Positions 16,179-25,281 are shown, counted from the first letter of the stretch. The stretch is DNA of 64,000 nt from Bacteroidota bacterium (GCA_023424015.1 JAFAEM010000048.1:1-64000), one strand, 5' to 3'. Made by a program: numbers and translations. Notes: generated from the sequence alone by a model not told the origin.

Positions 16179-17315
16179 ATGAAAATTACCCGTCATAATT
16201 ACGAAGAGTACTTTATCCTTTACCTGGATAATGAACTGAGCAGCGCAGACCGCCGCGAAGTAGAACTTTTTGTACAGCAAAACCCCGATCTGAAAGCAGA
16301 ACTGGATATCCTTTTCCAAAGCCAGTTGTCAGTGGATACAGATATGGTGTTTAACGGTAAGGAATCTCTTTTAAAAACTGAGTCAGCTACAATCAGGCAG
16401 GATAATTACGAAGAAAGGCTGTTGTCTTACATCGACAACGAGCTGACAGGCCCGGAAAAAAGCAGGGTGGAGCAATTTATTGCAGACAGACCTTTGATAA
16501 AAAAAGAATTCGAAATTTTACAGAAAACAAAACTGCAACCAGAAAATATTGTCTTCGGAGATAAATCCATTCTCTATCGCAGGGCAGAAAAGGTGAGGGT
16601 GATTGCTATCAACTGGCGTCGAATAGCGATTGCCGCCTCCCTGGTGTTGGCGGTAGGCACAGCAGCAGTAGTGTTGTTTAATTCAAATGAAGAAAAACCG
16701 GCAGATATTGTAAATGTTGAAAGGAAGATCGTGCCGGCACAACAAAACAGTACGCCTGCTTCACCTGCAATTAAGGAAGAAATAAAAGATACTGACCCAA
16801 CTGAACTTCCCCTGGCTGTTGTAACAGCAGAGCCATTACAATCAGAGACAGCGAATACAAAAAAACCTTCAGTCGTTGATAATCCTGATAAATCGGATAC
16901 AAGAGTAAAAGAAAAAAATAGTTCTGATGTCATCAAAACTGAAGAGCTCGCGGTAGTTCCCGAGAAAAAGAAATCAAACGATTTGCCAGAGCCAGTTTAT
17001 AATCCGAATGTGATCAATAACATTGCAAAGGAAAATCCTATTGCAATGGTGGAGCCAACTACAAAAACCCCTTTAACAAATTCTAAAGAAACAAGTCCGG
17101 TAGTAGCTGTAACACCTGCGACTACTGGTGCGTTATACACTTCAAATACATCAGCCGAAACATTTGACCCGGTTGAGGATGGCCAGAATGGTAAGAAAAA
17201 CAAACTCCGTGGATTTTTCCGGAAGATCACGCGGACCTTTGAAAAGAACACCAATATAAAAGCAACCGATGATGAAGATCGTTTGCTGCTGGCAGGTTTA
17301 GCAATCAAAATTTAA
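16179..17315 (+). CDS. Putative anti-sigma factor with duplicated N-terminal domain
   Basis: A 378-residue single-pass membrane protein. The cytoplasmic part consists of two copies of one domain (about residues 8-66 and 77-135; compare YEEYFILYLDNELSSADRREVE with YEERLLSYIDNELTGPEKSRVE in the first half of each). One helix (about 148-167) follows, then a long low-complexity Thr/Pro/Lys periplasmic region, and a basic C-terminal segment. Position after the ECF sigma gene and the topology indicate an anti-sigma factor, although the classic zinc HxxxCxxC motif is absent. The internal duplication is unusual. The periplasmic region could sense the envelope or touch the barrel encoded next. Confidence 0.75.
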   Translation: MKITRHNYEEYFILYLDNELSSADRREVELFVQQNPDLKAELDILFQSQLSVDTDMVFNGKESLLKTESATIRQDNYEERLLSYIDNELTGPEKSRVEQFIADRPLIKKEFEILQKTKLQPENIVFGDKSILYRRAEKVRVIAINWRRIAIAASLVLAVGTAAVVLFNSNEEKPADIVNVERKIVPAQQNSTPASPAIKEEIKDTDPTELPLAVVTAEPLQSETANTKKPSVVDNPDKSDTRVKEKNSSDVIKTEELAVVPEKKKSNDLPEPVYNPNVINNIAKENPIAMVEPTTKTPLTNSKETSPVVAVTPATTGALYTSNTSAETFDPVEDGQNGKKNKLRGFFRKITRTFEKNTNIKATDDEDRLLLAGLAIKI

Positions 17316-17338
17316 AAAAGCATTTTAAACTACGTTAT

Positions 17339-18163
17339 ATGAAAAGGTTTTTTACCCTTTGTGTCGTATTGTGTGCCGTAATGACTGGCTTTGCACAAAC
17401 AGATACCATACCCAAACAAACAACAGATACGATCAGGATAGGTGGCATGGTCATCATCCGTGAACCAGGCGGCAACTATGACTCAACCCGCAAACGTGAC
17501 AAGATCTTCAGTATCCGGAACCGCAGGAGCAGCGACAAACCCGCTAACCTGAGCACCAACTGGTGGATATTTGATATCGGTTTTTCCAACTATGTCGACA
17601 ACAGCGTTTATCCAAACGCAATTACCGACAACAATGTGGGCGAAGACGATCTGAAAGCACGTGCCGGAAAATCAAGGAATATCAATCTCTGGGTCTTTAT
17701 GCAAAGACTGAATGTGATCAAACATGTTGTGAACCTGAAATACGGTGTGGGACTTGAACTCAACAATTATCATTTTGAAAATAAAGACATCCGGTTTTCT
17801 GAAAGCCCAACGCTCATAGATCTTGGAAACAGTGACCTGGGCAAGAACAAATTCGCAGCTGATTACCTTACAGTACCCCTGATGGTGAACTTTAATTTCA
17901 CACCCAACAAGCGCAACAATTTTGGATTTAGTGCAGGTGTAAGTGCAGGCTGGCTTTATAGTGCGAGACAAAAAACCAAAAAGGATGGTGACGTAGATAA
18001 GGTGAAAAGCGATTTTGACCTGCGTAAATGGAAACTTTCTTATATCGGCGAGATCGCATTAGGTCCTGTCAAACTATATGGCTCGTATGCATTCAAAAGC
18101 ATGTTTGAAAAAGGACTTGACCTGACGCCTTATAATGTTGGTTTACGGTTTAGTAACTGGTAA
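17339..18163 (+). CDS. Outer membrane beta-barrel protein of the sigma operon
   Basis: A 274-residue exported protein with a signal peptide (about 1-19, ending TGFAQT), a polar N-terminal stretch and then predicted amphipathic beta strands (KYGVGLELNNYHFENKD, NNFGFSAGVSAGWLYS, KLYGSYAFKSMF), ending with an aromatic strand VGLRFSNW. This is the profile of porin-family (PorT-like, OmpA-barrel) proteins. It lies 23 bases after the anti-sigma gene, so it is probably co-expressed with, or a target of, the sigma system. Transport substrate unknown. Confidence 0.78.
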   Translation: MKRFFTLCVVLCAVMTGFAQTDTIPKQTTDTIRIGGMVIIREPGGNYDSTRKRDKIFSIRNRRSSDKPANLSTNWWIFDIGFSNYVDNSVYPNAITDNNVGEDDLKARAGKSRNINLWVFMQRLNVIKHVVNLKYGVGLELNNYHFENKDIRFSESPTLIDLGNSDLGKNKFAADYLTVPLMVNFNFTPNKRNNFGFSAGVSAGWLYSARQKTKKDGDVDKVKSDFDLRKWKLSYIGEIALGPVKLYGSYAFKSMFEKGLDLTPYNVGLRFSNW

Positions 18164-18173
18164 ACTAATATCT

Positions 18174-18596
18174 GATTGGCCGGGAAGGGGGAAGACGGTG
18201 AGAACACCCTTCCCTCTTTCACGTTTTTTACAGACTAGTGTAACTTAATATTCTTCCCGTCACAGCACCTCCCCGGCAAAAAATAAACTTAGTTAAACGA
18301 AGAAACACGAAGCAATTTTTCTCCTGATATCACTTCCCGCCTTCCCATCCCGATAACTATCGGGATACCGGCAAATAAATCTCGCTAACTATATAAGTTT
18401 TAAACATATTTAATTTCCTGTGCATAACCCGCTGAAAATTTTCAGGGGGTTTTTCCTTTGCATCATTTTTGCTGAATGCGTATTCTTGTATACCGTTGCC
18501 TGGGTGCTGTGTGGTGCAAAGCATTCGTTAAAGAATTCCACGCAAAAAATAAACCCCATTTATGCCCGTTAGATAATCGACGGTAAAGGATCAACT
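18174..18596. repeat. Intergenic region with inverted 'gccgggaag' repeats
   Basis: No gene seen in about 430 bases. ggccgggaagggggaagacggtgagaa (about 18178-18204) is faced by ttcccgtcacagcacctccccggc (about 18254-18277), and a second half-copy includes tcccgataactatcggga (about 18348-18365). The downstream 200 bases should contain the promoter of the L,D-transpeptidase gene, but no consensus -7 box stands out. Confidence 0.55.
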
Positions 18597-19163
18597 ATGA
18601 AAAGTGTTTTTCTATTCAGTTCCGTGTTATTGGGAAGCAGCTTATTGCTTTTCAGTCCCCACTCGTCGAAGAATACCTCTTCTGCTGCCCGGAGTTTCAA
18701 ACGCACAAGCACGAGCCCTGTAGGCACCATTTCTATCGTAATCGACAAATCGGATTATGAATTGAGCGTATATGACGAAGAGGGCTGGTATGCTACCTTC
18801 CCAGTGGTATTTGGCAGCAACAATCTCGATGATAAACAAATGGAGGGAGACAAGAAAACACCGGAAGGTAGTTTCCGGATCATCAGCAAGCGGGTGCACG
18901 AAAAATGGTATCGTTTCCTGGCGATTGATTATCCCAATAAAGAGAGCTGGGAAAAATTCAAAGCCCGTAAGAAGCGGGGTGAAATACCTTCCAACGCGAG
19001 TATCGGGGGTTCGATTGGCATTCACGGCACCTGGCCACGCGAGGATTATATTATAGATAAATATAAGAACTGGACACTGGGCTGTATCTCCATGAAAAAA
19101 GACCATCTCCTGGAGTTGTATGCCTTTACTCCAATCGGCACCAGCGTAGTGATAAGGAAATAA
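18597..19163 (+). CDS. L,D-transpeptidase (YkuD domain), exported
   Basis: A 188-residue exported protein with an N-terminal hydrophobic signal (about 1-20). The YkuD catalytic domain spans about residues 43-187. The active-site signature is visible: H143-G-T, then the nucleophile in TLGCISM with Cys163. Such enzymes form 3-3 peptidoglycan cross-links or anchor proteins to peptidoglycan from the periplasm. It stands alone; no murein-synthesis neighbour is present. The catalytic triad appears intact. Substrate specificity within the family cannot be told. Confidence 0.92.
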   Translation: MKSVFLFSSVLLGSSLLLFSPHSSKNTSSAARSFKRTSTSPVGTISIVIDKSDYELSVYDEEGWYATFPVVFGSNNLDDKQMEGDKKTPEGSFRIISKRVHEKWYRFLAIDYPNKESWEKFKARKKRGEIPSNASIGGSIGIHGTWPREDYIIDKYKNWTLGCISMKKDHLLELYAFTPIGTSVVIRK

Positions 19164-19306
19164 TACTAAGGATTTTTACGTTAGAAAGTCGGTAAAACAA
19201 CGAAGTTTTCCCCAAATTTTCAATCTAGCCCTGAACAGGCGGAAAGGGTATGGTTTTTGAATTTTATCAGGACACAAATTATTGCACGATATTCGAAAAA
19301 CCTTTT

Positions 19307-19336
19307 AAAGCAGCAGATCCGGCTGCTTTATTATTT
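19307..19336 (+). terminator. Intrinsic terminator-like hairpin
   Basis: Stem AAAGCAGC (19307-19314) pairs with GCTGCTTT (19322-19329), followed by a T-rich attatttt. It lies about 140 bases after the L,D-transpeptidase stop. Confidence 0.6.
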
Positions 19337-19339
19337 TGT

Positions 19340-19652
19340 ATAGGCCACGAATGGCACGAAGTACACTAATCATATTCCCTTTAAGTCAATTCTCCTCATA
19401 TCCCTTGGCACCACTTCCTGCAATCGACGGAATACGTGGAAAAATGGAATTCTGTTAGGACACGGTGTGCAGGGAGTTTTACACAAAGGGCACGGAGGAC
19501 ACCAATGTAATCCGTATAATCCGTGCAATCCGTGGCTACAACCCGTTGCCCCATTCGTGTGATTCGTGCAATTCGTGGCCTCCCTCTGCCGCAGGCAGTA
19601 ATAATCCGTGTAATCTGTGCAATCCGTGGCCTCCTCCCTCTGCCGCAGGCAG
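19340..19652. repeat. Interspersed repeat cluster, 'aatccgtgcaatccgtggc' family
   Basis: Variants of aatccgtgcaatccgtggc, attcgtgtgattcgtgc and ctctgccgcaggcag fill the DNA between the L,D-transpeptidase terminator and the 3' end of acs. A related phrase, acaaagggcacggaggaca, is included. No gene is supported here; open frames through the repeats are artefacts of the periodicity. Confidence 0.75.
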
Positions 19653-19654
19653 AT

Positions 19655-21592
19655 CTAAATCTTGCCAGCTTTGATTTCATCCACCACCCCCGGATCCAAC
19701 AAGGTCGAAGTATCACCCAGGTTCGAAGTCTCCCCTTCAGCAATCTTCCTCAATATCCGCCGCATGATCTTACCACTCCGGGTTTTGGGCAGCCCCTTCA
19801 CAAACTGGATCTTGTCAGGTTTGGCGATTGCACCGATGATCCGGCTCACGGTTTGTAAAATGTCTTTGCGTGTCAGCTCATCATCCACATGACGACCGCT
19901 AAAGATAACATAAGCATATATCCCCTGTCCTTTAATATCGTGCGGATAACCCACTACCGCACTTTCCACCACGCCTGCGTGCATATTGATCGCATTCTCC
20001 ACTTCTGCCGTGCCGATACGGTGTCCGCTCACATTCAGCACATCATCCACGCGACCTGTTATCCGGTAAAAACCATCATCATTTTTAATGGCGCCGTCAC
20101 CCGTAAAATAAAGGTTCTCATATGTCGCGAAATAATTGGTGCGACAACGTTCATGATCACCATAAGTAGTACGGATAATCCCCGGCCAGGGCCCTTTTAT
20201 ACAAAGATTTCCTTTATAGTGTCCATCTTCATCCTTCTCTGTTACTTCCTTACCATTTTCATCTACCAGTACGGGCTGTACGCCTGGCAGCGGCAGTGTA
20301 GCCCAGGATGGTTTGGCCGGGGTGACTCCGGCGAGGTTGCTGATCAGCGTGCCTGCAGTCTCGGTTTGCCACCAGGTATCGACTACCGGGCAACGGTTCT
20401 TACCCACATTTTCATTATACCAGTGCCAGGCCTCCTCATTGATCGGTTCGCCGACAGTACCCAGTACCTTAAGTGAAGAGAGGTCTTTTCCTTTCAGCGG
20501 GTCGAGTCCAAAACCCATCAGGCTTCGGATAGCGGTAGGCGCTGTATACAGAATATCGATCTTGTATTTATCTACGATATCCCAAAACCGGCCTGCATCG
20601 GGCCAGGTGGGAATACCTTCAAACATCACGGAAGTAGCCCCTGCGCTCAGCGGGCCATACACGATGTAGCTATGACCTGTGATCCAGCCAATATCTGCGG
20701 TACAAAAATGCACCTGCCCGGGCTGGTATTGAAATACATTCACAAATGTATAGTTGGTCCATACCATGTATCCGCCTATGGTATGCACCACGCCTTTTGG
20801 CTTACCGGTGCTTCCCGAGGTATAAAGAATGAACAGGGGGTCTTCCGCATCCATCTCTTCTGCGGGGAAAGAAACAACGCCTTCTTTTTCCACCTGTGCT
20901 TCTGCATGTTCCATTTCATCTTCCCACCACACATCCCGGCCCTTGATCATACTCACGGGGGTACGGGTGCGGGTATAGACAATTACCCTTTTCACGACGT
21001 TGTTGCCGATCAGCGCATCGTCTATCACCGATTTTAATGGTATGTCTTTGCCACCGCGAAAAGCGCCATCGCAGGTTACAATAAACTCTGCTTTCGCATC
21101 ATTGAGGCGGTCGGCAATACTTTGAGCGGAAAAGCCACCAAAGATCACGCTGTGGATCGCACCGATGCGCGCACAACCCAATACTGCATAGGCCAGTTCG
21201 GGTACCATGCCCATATAAATACAAACCCGGTCACCCTTTTTTACGCCATTATTTTTTAGTACCTGCGCAAACTGGCAAACGCGCTTATGCAAACGGTTGT
21301 ACGTTACAATTCTTGTTCTCTCTTCGGGATTATTTGGCTCCCATATGATCGCGGGCTTCTCACCCATCTCAGCCAGGTGACGGTCGATACAATTTTCTGT
21401 AATGTTCAGTTTACCACCCGCAAACCATTCGATACGGGGCTCTTTGAAGTTCCAGTTTAAAACTTTATCCCATTTTTTTCTCCATTCAAAATGGCCGGCG
21501 ATATTGGCCCAGAAAGCTTCAGGATCCTCTACGCTTTTTTTGTAATCTTCATGATATTGCTGCAATGAAGTGATTTGATACGGGTATTGCAT
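19655..21592 (-). CDS. acs: Acetate--CoA ligase (acetyl-CoA synthetase)
   Basis: A 645-residue AMP-forming synthetase that activates acetate to acetyl-CoA through acetyl-AMP. The P-loop-like motif YTSGSTGKPKGVVHT, the adenylate-binding DTWWQTETAG and YFTGDGAIKNDDG, and the GRVDDVLNVSGHRI hinge are all present. The C-terminal PKTRSGKIMRR carries the conserved lysine that is acetylated in regulated Acs enzymes. Length is normal. Start ATG at 21592, with a weak -7 match upstream (TACATTTA). Monocistronic. It would serve acetate scavenging and links functionally to acetyl-CoA made by kbl. Confidence 0.97.
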   Translation of the reverse strand: MQYPYQITSLQQYHEDYKKSVEDPEAFWANIAGHFEWRKKWDKVLNWNFKEPRIEWFAGGKLNITENCIDRHLAEMGEKPAIIWEPNNPEERTRIVTYNRLHKRVCQFAQVLKNNGVKKGDRVCIYMGMVPELAYAVLGCARIGAIHSVIFGGFSAQSIADRLNDAKAEFIVTCDGAFRGGKDIPLKSVIDDALIGNNVVKRVIVYTRTRTPVSMIKGRDVWWEDEMEHAEAQVEKEGVVSFPAEEMDAEDPLFILYTSGSTGKPKGVVHTIGGYMVWTNYTFVNVFQYQPGQVHFCTADIGWITGHSYIVYGPLSAGATSVMFEGIPTWPDAGRFWDIVDKYKIDILYTAPTAIRSLMGFGLDPLKGKDLSSLKVLGTVGEPINEEAWHWYNENVGKNRCPVVDTWWQTETAGTLISNLAGVTPAKPSWATLPLPGVQPVLVDENGKEVTEKDEDGHYKGNLCIKGPWPGIIRTTYGDHERCRTNYFATYENLYFTGDGAIKNDDGFYRITGRVDDVLNVSGHRIGTAEVENAINMHAGVVESAVVGYPHDIKGQGIYAYVIFSGRHVDDELTRKDILQTVSRIIGAIAKPDKIQFVKGLPKTRSGKIMRRILRKIAEGETSNLGDTSTLLDPGVVDEIKAGKI

Positions 21593-21679
21593 GTCATCTA
21601 CGATTTAAAACCTTAAATGTACAGATTCAATCGTAATCAAAAAAAGTCGATTAATGCAGCAATGATAGTTAAGCGAAGG

Positions 21680-21715
21680 AAAAAGCCCGGGAGATTTTTT
21701 AAAACCTGCCGGGCT
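21680..21715 (-). terminator. Intrinsic terminator for the M43 protease gene
   Basis: Read on the minus strand, AGCCCGG..CCGGGCT forms a GC-rich stem followed by TTTTTCC, 25 bases after the protease stop codon. Confidence 0.65.
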
Positions 21716-21740
21716 GTAGTGGTAGATGTAATTTGCAAAT

Positions 21741-23600
21741 TTATCGTTGTATTACCAACTGCTGCCGCTCCACGATGGTCTTATCGTCGGCAATTTCTAC
21801 AATATAGGTGCCCGTGGCCAGGTCGCTTGTATTTAACCGCGCCTGTCGTGTACCTGCCGGGTATCGCAGGCGTTTCTTTACCGCGCCAGTTATATCATAG
21901 ATAGTAACAGCGCTAAAAAATGTGTCAGCTTCTTTACCTGTTTTTATACTGTTATTGTTGCCTATTGAAATTGTTACGAAATTATCGGCAGGGTTAGGAG
22001 AAAGTCTTGTGCTTTGCCGCATATACACATCACCGCCTCCGCCGTCGGGCCACCAGGAGCCGCTGCCGATTTCCACATATTTATAAACAGGTCTTGTAAT
22101 GCCGCAGGCGGTTACATCCACTTCTACTGCGCCACCGGTAGTTCCGGTACGCACATATAAAGTGTTGGTGCCCTGTCCTGATAAGATGGTCCAGCCGGAA
22201 GGCACCTCCCAGTAGTAATCAGTAACGGGTGGGTAGCCCAGCGGTAGGTGGGCATAATAGTAATAGTTGCCATTAGGCCAGGCTGTATCGGCTCCTGTTG
22301 GGCCGATAAATGGAGGAAAGCCGACTATAAAATTTTTTTCGTCAGTATAACCTCCGGCTGTAGCTTTTAATAAAATGTTTCCAAATGGATTTCCGCTTCT
22401 CTCTATCGTAACTGTACTTGTTCCTTGTCCATTAGTGATAGTGGCAGGACCGGAAACAACTTCCCAGGTAACAGGTAAGCAATTTGGATTATTGGCTGTT
22501 ATTGTACCCGAAGTGCAAATAGGATCATTTGGTGTATTAATCCCAAAATAATTATCAATAAAATCTGCTCTTGGCCCTCCTTGGGCAAACACTGCCCTCA
22601 TTCTTAGGCTTTGTCCGGTCGTATAAATGTTCATACACCCATTATCGGTATAATCCATATAATTCATGAACATATCCCCACTCGGTCCGTTGTTGCATGT
22701 TACATGTGGAAAAACAGGGCATCCGCCATTAGGAAACCCTTGTGTGGGAGTATCATCTACAAAATCATTTCCACAATTAGCATCACCCCATATATGGCGA
22801 AGATTGAGCCAATGTCCAATTTCATGAACACAAACACGCCCTTGATTTAAACCCGGTAGTAGATTGCCAACTCTGCCAAACGCATTAAATAGCATAACAA
22901 CACCATCGGTATTTGGTTTTACAGAATACTCATCAGGAAATTGTCCATAACCAATTAGTCCGCCAGACATGTCACAAACCCAAATATTTAAATATCTGCT
23001 TGTTGGCCAAGCATCAATGCCTCCTGAGTTGGTAAATTTTATTCCTATTGCCTGTTCATTGAATGAGCCATCAAGTGGATTTATATTTCCCAACGGATTA
23101 AATTGATCATCCCCTGCAAAAGATCTTGTAATACCATTGGTGGGGTTGCCATTAGGGTCAATACAAGCAAGTCTAAATTCAAAATTAGCGTCTGCAGCTA
23201 CCCCTTGAAAGGCAACAGGTGTATTGACCGCATCAGCATTTAACCTTCTGAAATCCTCATTTAAAACATCAATTTGTGATTCAATTTGAAGATCGCTAAT
23301 ATTTCGCCCTACTCCAATTGCTTCGCCGCGATGCAACACATGTACAACTACAGGAATAATGATAGTGGCATTAGCGTTTATTAACCTTGCCGCATTGTTG
23401 TCATTACTTACGGAATTAATATAATTCTGCGTGTGTTGCTCCAACGCCAAAATTCGACTATAACGCGCAGGATTATTCTGTTGAATTAGCGGCAGATTTA
23501 ACTCTGAGCCACATACGATTTGACTATAACTTTTACCTAAAGATGTCAGGATTATTACGAAAAATAAGAGTTGTTTCACTGTTATTTTACTTTGGCCCAT
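21741..23600 (-). CDS. Secreted M43 (cytophagalysin/pappalysin) zinc metalloprotease, T9SS type A-sorted
   Basis: A 619-residue secreted protease: signal peptide (about 1-27, ending KSYSQ), propeptide, and a metzincin catalytic domain (about 80-350). The zinc motif HEIGHWLNLRH gives His259-Glu260, His263 and His269, and a Met-turn (MNYMDY) follows. A PKD-like beta domain is at about 440-510 and a T9SS type A sorting domain (RLSPNPADNF.. to ..QLVIQR) at the end. It resembles ulilysin/pappalysin relatives. Its start overlaps the lipoprotein gene upstream by 19 bases, which points to coupled expression. By eye the two genes are more AT-rich than surrounding genes. Substrate unknown. Confidence 0.93.
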   Translation of the reverse strand: MGQSKITVKQLLFFVIILTSLGKSYSQIVCGSELNLPLIQQNNPARYSRILALEQHTQNYINSVSNDNNAARLINANATIIIPVVVHVLHRGEAIGVGRNISDLQIESQIDVLNEDFRRLNADAVNTPVAFQGVAADANFEFRLACIDPNGNPTNGITRSFAGDDQFNPLGNINPLDGSFNEQAIGIKFTNSGGIDAWPTSRYLNIWVCDMSGGLIGYGQFPDEYSVKPNTDGVVMLFNAFGRVGNLLPGLNQGRVCVHEIGHWLNLRHIWGDANCGNDFVDDTPTQGFPNGGCPVFPHVTCNNGPSGDMFMNYMDYTDNGCMNIYTTGQSLRMRAVFAQGGPRADFIDNYFGINTPNDPICTSGTITANNPNCLPVTWEVVSGPATITNGQGTSTVTIERSGNPFGNILLKATAGGYTDEKNFIVGFPPFIGPTGADTAWPNGNYYYYAHLPLGYPPVTDYYWEVPSGWTILSGQGTNTLYVRTGTTGGAVEVDVTACGITRPVYKYVEIGSGSWWPDGGGGDVYMRQSTRLSPNPADNFVTISIGNNNSIKTGKEADTFFSAVTIYDITGAVKKRLRYPAGTRQARLNTSDLATGTYIVEIADDKTIVERQQLVIQR

Positions 23601-24052
23601 CTTTCTATACCTTTGGTTTCCGAACGCACCTGAAAGTTCAATATCAAAGTATCATTGCAAATCTTATAGTGAGTATAGTTTGTTCTGATTCCAGTATTGA
23701 GGTCATTAAAAACAAGTACATTCAAGCTATCAAGTGGATAATTTGTAAGTGAACTTTCAACAACAAAGTTGTACCGATAGCTTTGGTCAAACACATGGCT
23801 TTTATAAAATGTGAGCTTGTCATTAATAACGTTTAATTGCCTTGTATATCCTTCCGTTTGAGGTGTTTTTAGAATATATTCGTTAGTAAATGGAACACGG
23901 TATAATTCGGAAACCCACTCCCACTTTCCAATTATTAATGCACTAGTTGCAAGTAATTCATTAGTTGGATTAGTGCATGGTAAATCATACTTTATTTTTT
24001 CTTTATTACAAGCAAGGAGTAGAAAAAGGAAGATTATTAAATAGTGTTTCAT
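23582..24052 (-). CDS. Hypothetical lipoprotein upstream of the M43 protease
   Basis: A 156-residue lipoprotein: MKHYLIIFLFLLLAC gives a lipobox with Cys15. The mature domain starts with IIGKWEWVSELYR, a GKW(x)W opening typical of small lipocalin-like or META-like beta-barrel lipoproteins, with several further beta strands (LTFYKSHVFDQSYRYNF, DTLILNFQVRS). No exact family can be named. The 19-base overlap with the protease gene suggests a functional pair, for example an inhibitor or immunity-like partner or an anchor, but this is inference only. The region is AT-rich. Confidence 0.72.
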   Translation of the reverse strand: MKHYLIIFLFLLLACNKEKIKYDLPCTNPTNELLATSALIIGKWEWVSELYRVPFTNEYILKTPQTEGYTRQLNVINDKLTFYKSHVFDQSYRYNFVVESSLTNYPLDSLNVLVFNDLNTGIRTNYTHYKICNDTLILNFQVRSETKGIERWAKVK

Positions 24053-24424
24053 CGCATTTTATTTAATATGACAATAAAATTAATCCGAACATTGCATGGC
24101 GGGTCATGAATTCTAACTGTAAAATATTTATATGTAATCATATCAGTAATATTTTCGATTATCAGAGTGCTCATAAAGGGTTGCTTATAACGTTCAGATC
24201 CTGGTGAAGTATCGCTAGTCCCCCGCCTTTAACGGTAACCATTTCGAGAATAATGATCAGGCTCTTTCAACAAGTTCGGCCATATATTTCAGTTAAACAA
24301 TAAGGGTTTACCCTAAAATTTTTTGAAAAATCACATCATTTTTGTCTGAAAAAATTGCCGGAAGGTGCTTTATAACACATAACTCGATAGCTTGAATTCT
24401 TTGGCATTGCAATTTACTTGCGAG
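24053..24424. other. AT-rich intergenic region, no gene seen
   Basis: About 370 bases between the lipoprotein and the decayed genes. It contains the left copy of a 45-base direct repeat (24268-24312) but no recognisable coding sequence or promoter. Confidence 0.5.
24268..24312 (+). repeat. Left copy of imperfect 45-bp direct repeat
   Basis: Begins caacaagttcg and ends taagggtttacc. It matches 25351-25395 in about 38 of 45 positions and in the same orientation. The two copies bracket both decayed lipoprotein genes. Confidence 0.65.
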
Positions 24425-24828
24425 CTATATAGCCCGGTATGCAGTGTCAAAATTTACCCCGTCAAACCGCATTTTATAAATATGCGGCGGAGCGCAAAAT
24501 GCCAGCCAGTTACCATCCGGCGACCAGGAAGGATAATACAGGTAATAATTTGTTACTCTTTTAAAACCGGTACCATCCTTATTCATCAAATAGAACCCTG
24601 TGGAATCGCGGTTTACAGCATTCATATACCACTCACAGGGGGGGTGTCCATGGGAAAAATTCCTGTTTGAGGCGTGTGATTAAAACCCAGTAATTGCCCG
24701 TTGGGATGCCATACCGGATCTTTAAATGGCTGGTAAGGAACTATAGCAAGCTGCGTACAATCTCTTTCCCTATTATTTTTTTTGCAGGCAAAAAAGCAAA
24801 CTATTAGTTGCGTAGAAATTTTTCTCAT
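24425..24828 (-). pseudogene. Frameshifted PD40/TolB-like beta-propeller lipoprotein fragment
   Basis: Start ATG 24828 opens a lipoprotein signal (MRKISTQLIVCFFACKK, lipid Cys15). Two PD40-like blades follow: DPVWHPNGQLLGFNH in the first frame and PSWSPDGNWLAF in a second frame. The frames break at a run of seven C (minus strand) near 24639-24645. One extra C would join them into a single 134-residue protein and place CEWYMNAVNRDSTGFYLM in frame. Even repaired, it has only two blades, so it is also truncated relative to TolB-like propellers. It could be a pseudogene, a phase-variable gene at the C tract, or a base-calling error. Confidence 0.6.
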
Positions 24829-25281
24829 AGCGGTTTGTTCAGCGATTAATAATAACGAATATCGCCCAGAGGTTGCATATTGATGTATAACGTTACTACC
24901 CATAGGGCCTTGACATGGGGTCCAATTAGCACTTAGAAGAATACTGTTAAAGTTGTTAAGGATATAAATATTACGAGGCTCAATAGCCTCTGCGATATAC
25001 AGAGTTAAATGATGAAAATAATTATCCCCCCTGACGATCCTGAGACCGATAAAGTATCATTCTTTAGCCCCCCTCCTAGTGTATAAATACTGTTCTTTAC
25101 AACCCAGTTTTTCCCATTCACCCTACAGGCAAAAAATATTTTTCCCTTCCTGGGTGGCATTGGGCAGGCCGTAAGGGTTATCGGGGGGTGGAGTGTTTTT
25201 ATTTTTTTATTTTTTTATTTTTTTTCAGTCGGCAAAGCAAAAGCAGCTTAGTATGGCAAGGGTAAAAAGAAGTATTCTCAT
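24829..25281 (-). pseudogene. Decayed Bacteroidota lipoprotein (LPxATQxGxNxFxCxVNGxxW type)
   Basis: ATG 25281 opens a signal (MRILLFTLAILSCF) that hits a stop after 18 codons. A later frame reads PPPDNPYGLPNATQEGKNIF, another ACRVNGKNWVVKN..GGLKNDTLSVSG and a third LTLYIAEAIEPRNIYILNN. Joined, these reproduce the start and core of a common Bacteroidota lipoprotein family with the LP-x-ATQ-x-G-x-N-x-F-x-C-x-VNG-x-x-W motif. At least three frame changes are needed: one in an A/T octamer tract (about 25196-25225), one at a six-T run (about 25131-25136) and one near 25010. The right-hand boundary with the next fragment is uncertain. Confidence 0.6.
25196..25225. repeat. Octamer microsatellite (attttttt)n
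   Basis: Runs of five to eight T separated by single A, period eight, about 3.5 units, placed inside the signal-peptide end of the decayed lipoprotein gene. Slippage here would change its frame. Confidence 0.7.

Noticed and set aside
19465..19743. Short frames in the ccgtgg repeat clusters
   Set aside because: Translated repeat periodicity (CNLCNPW-like peptides), not a gene.
24179..24200. attC-like core 'ttataacgtt' near the decayed genes
   Set aside because: No second matching core, no integrase and no cassette array; similarity is too short.
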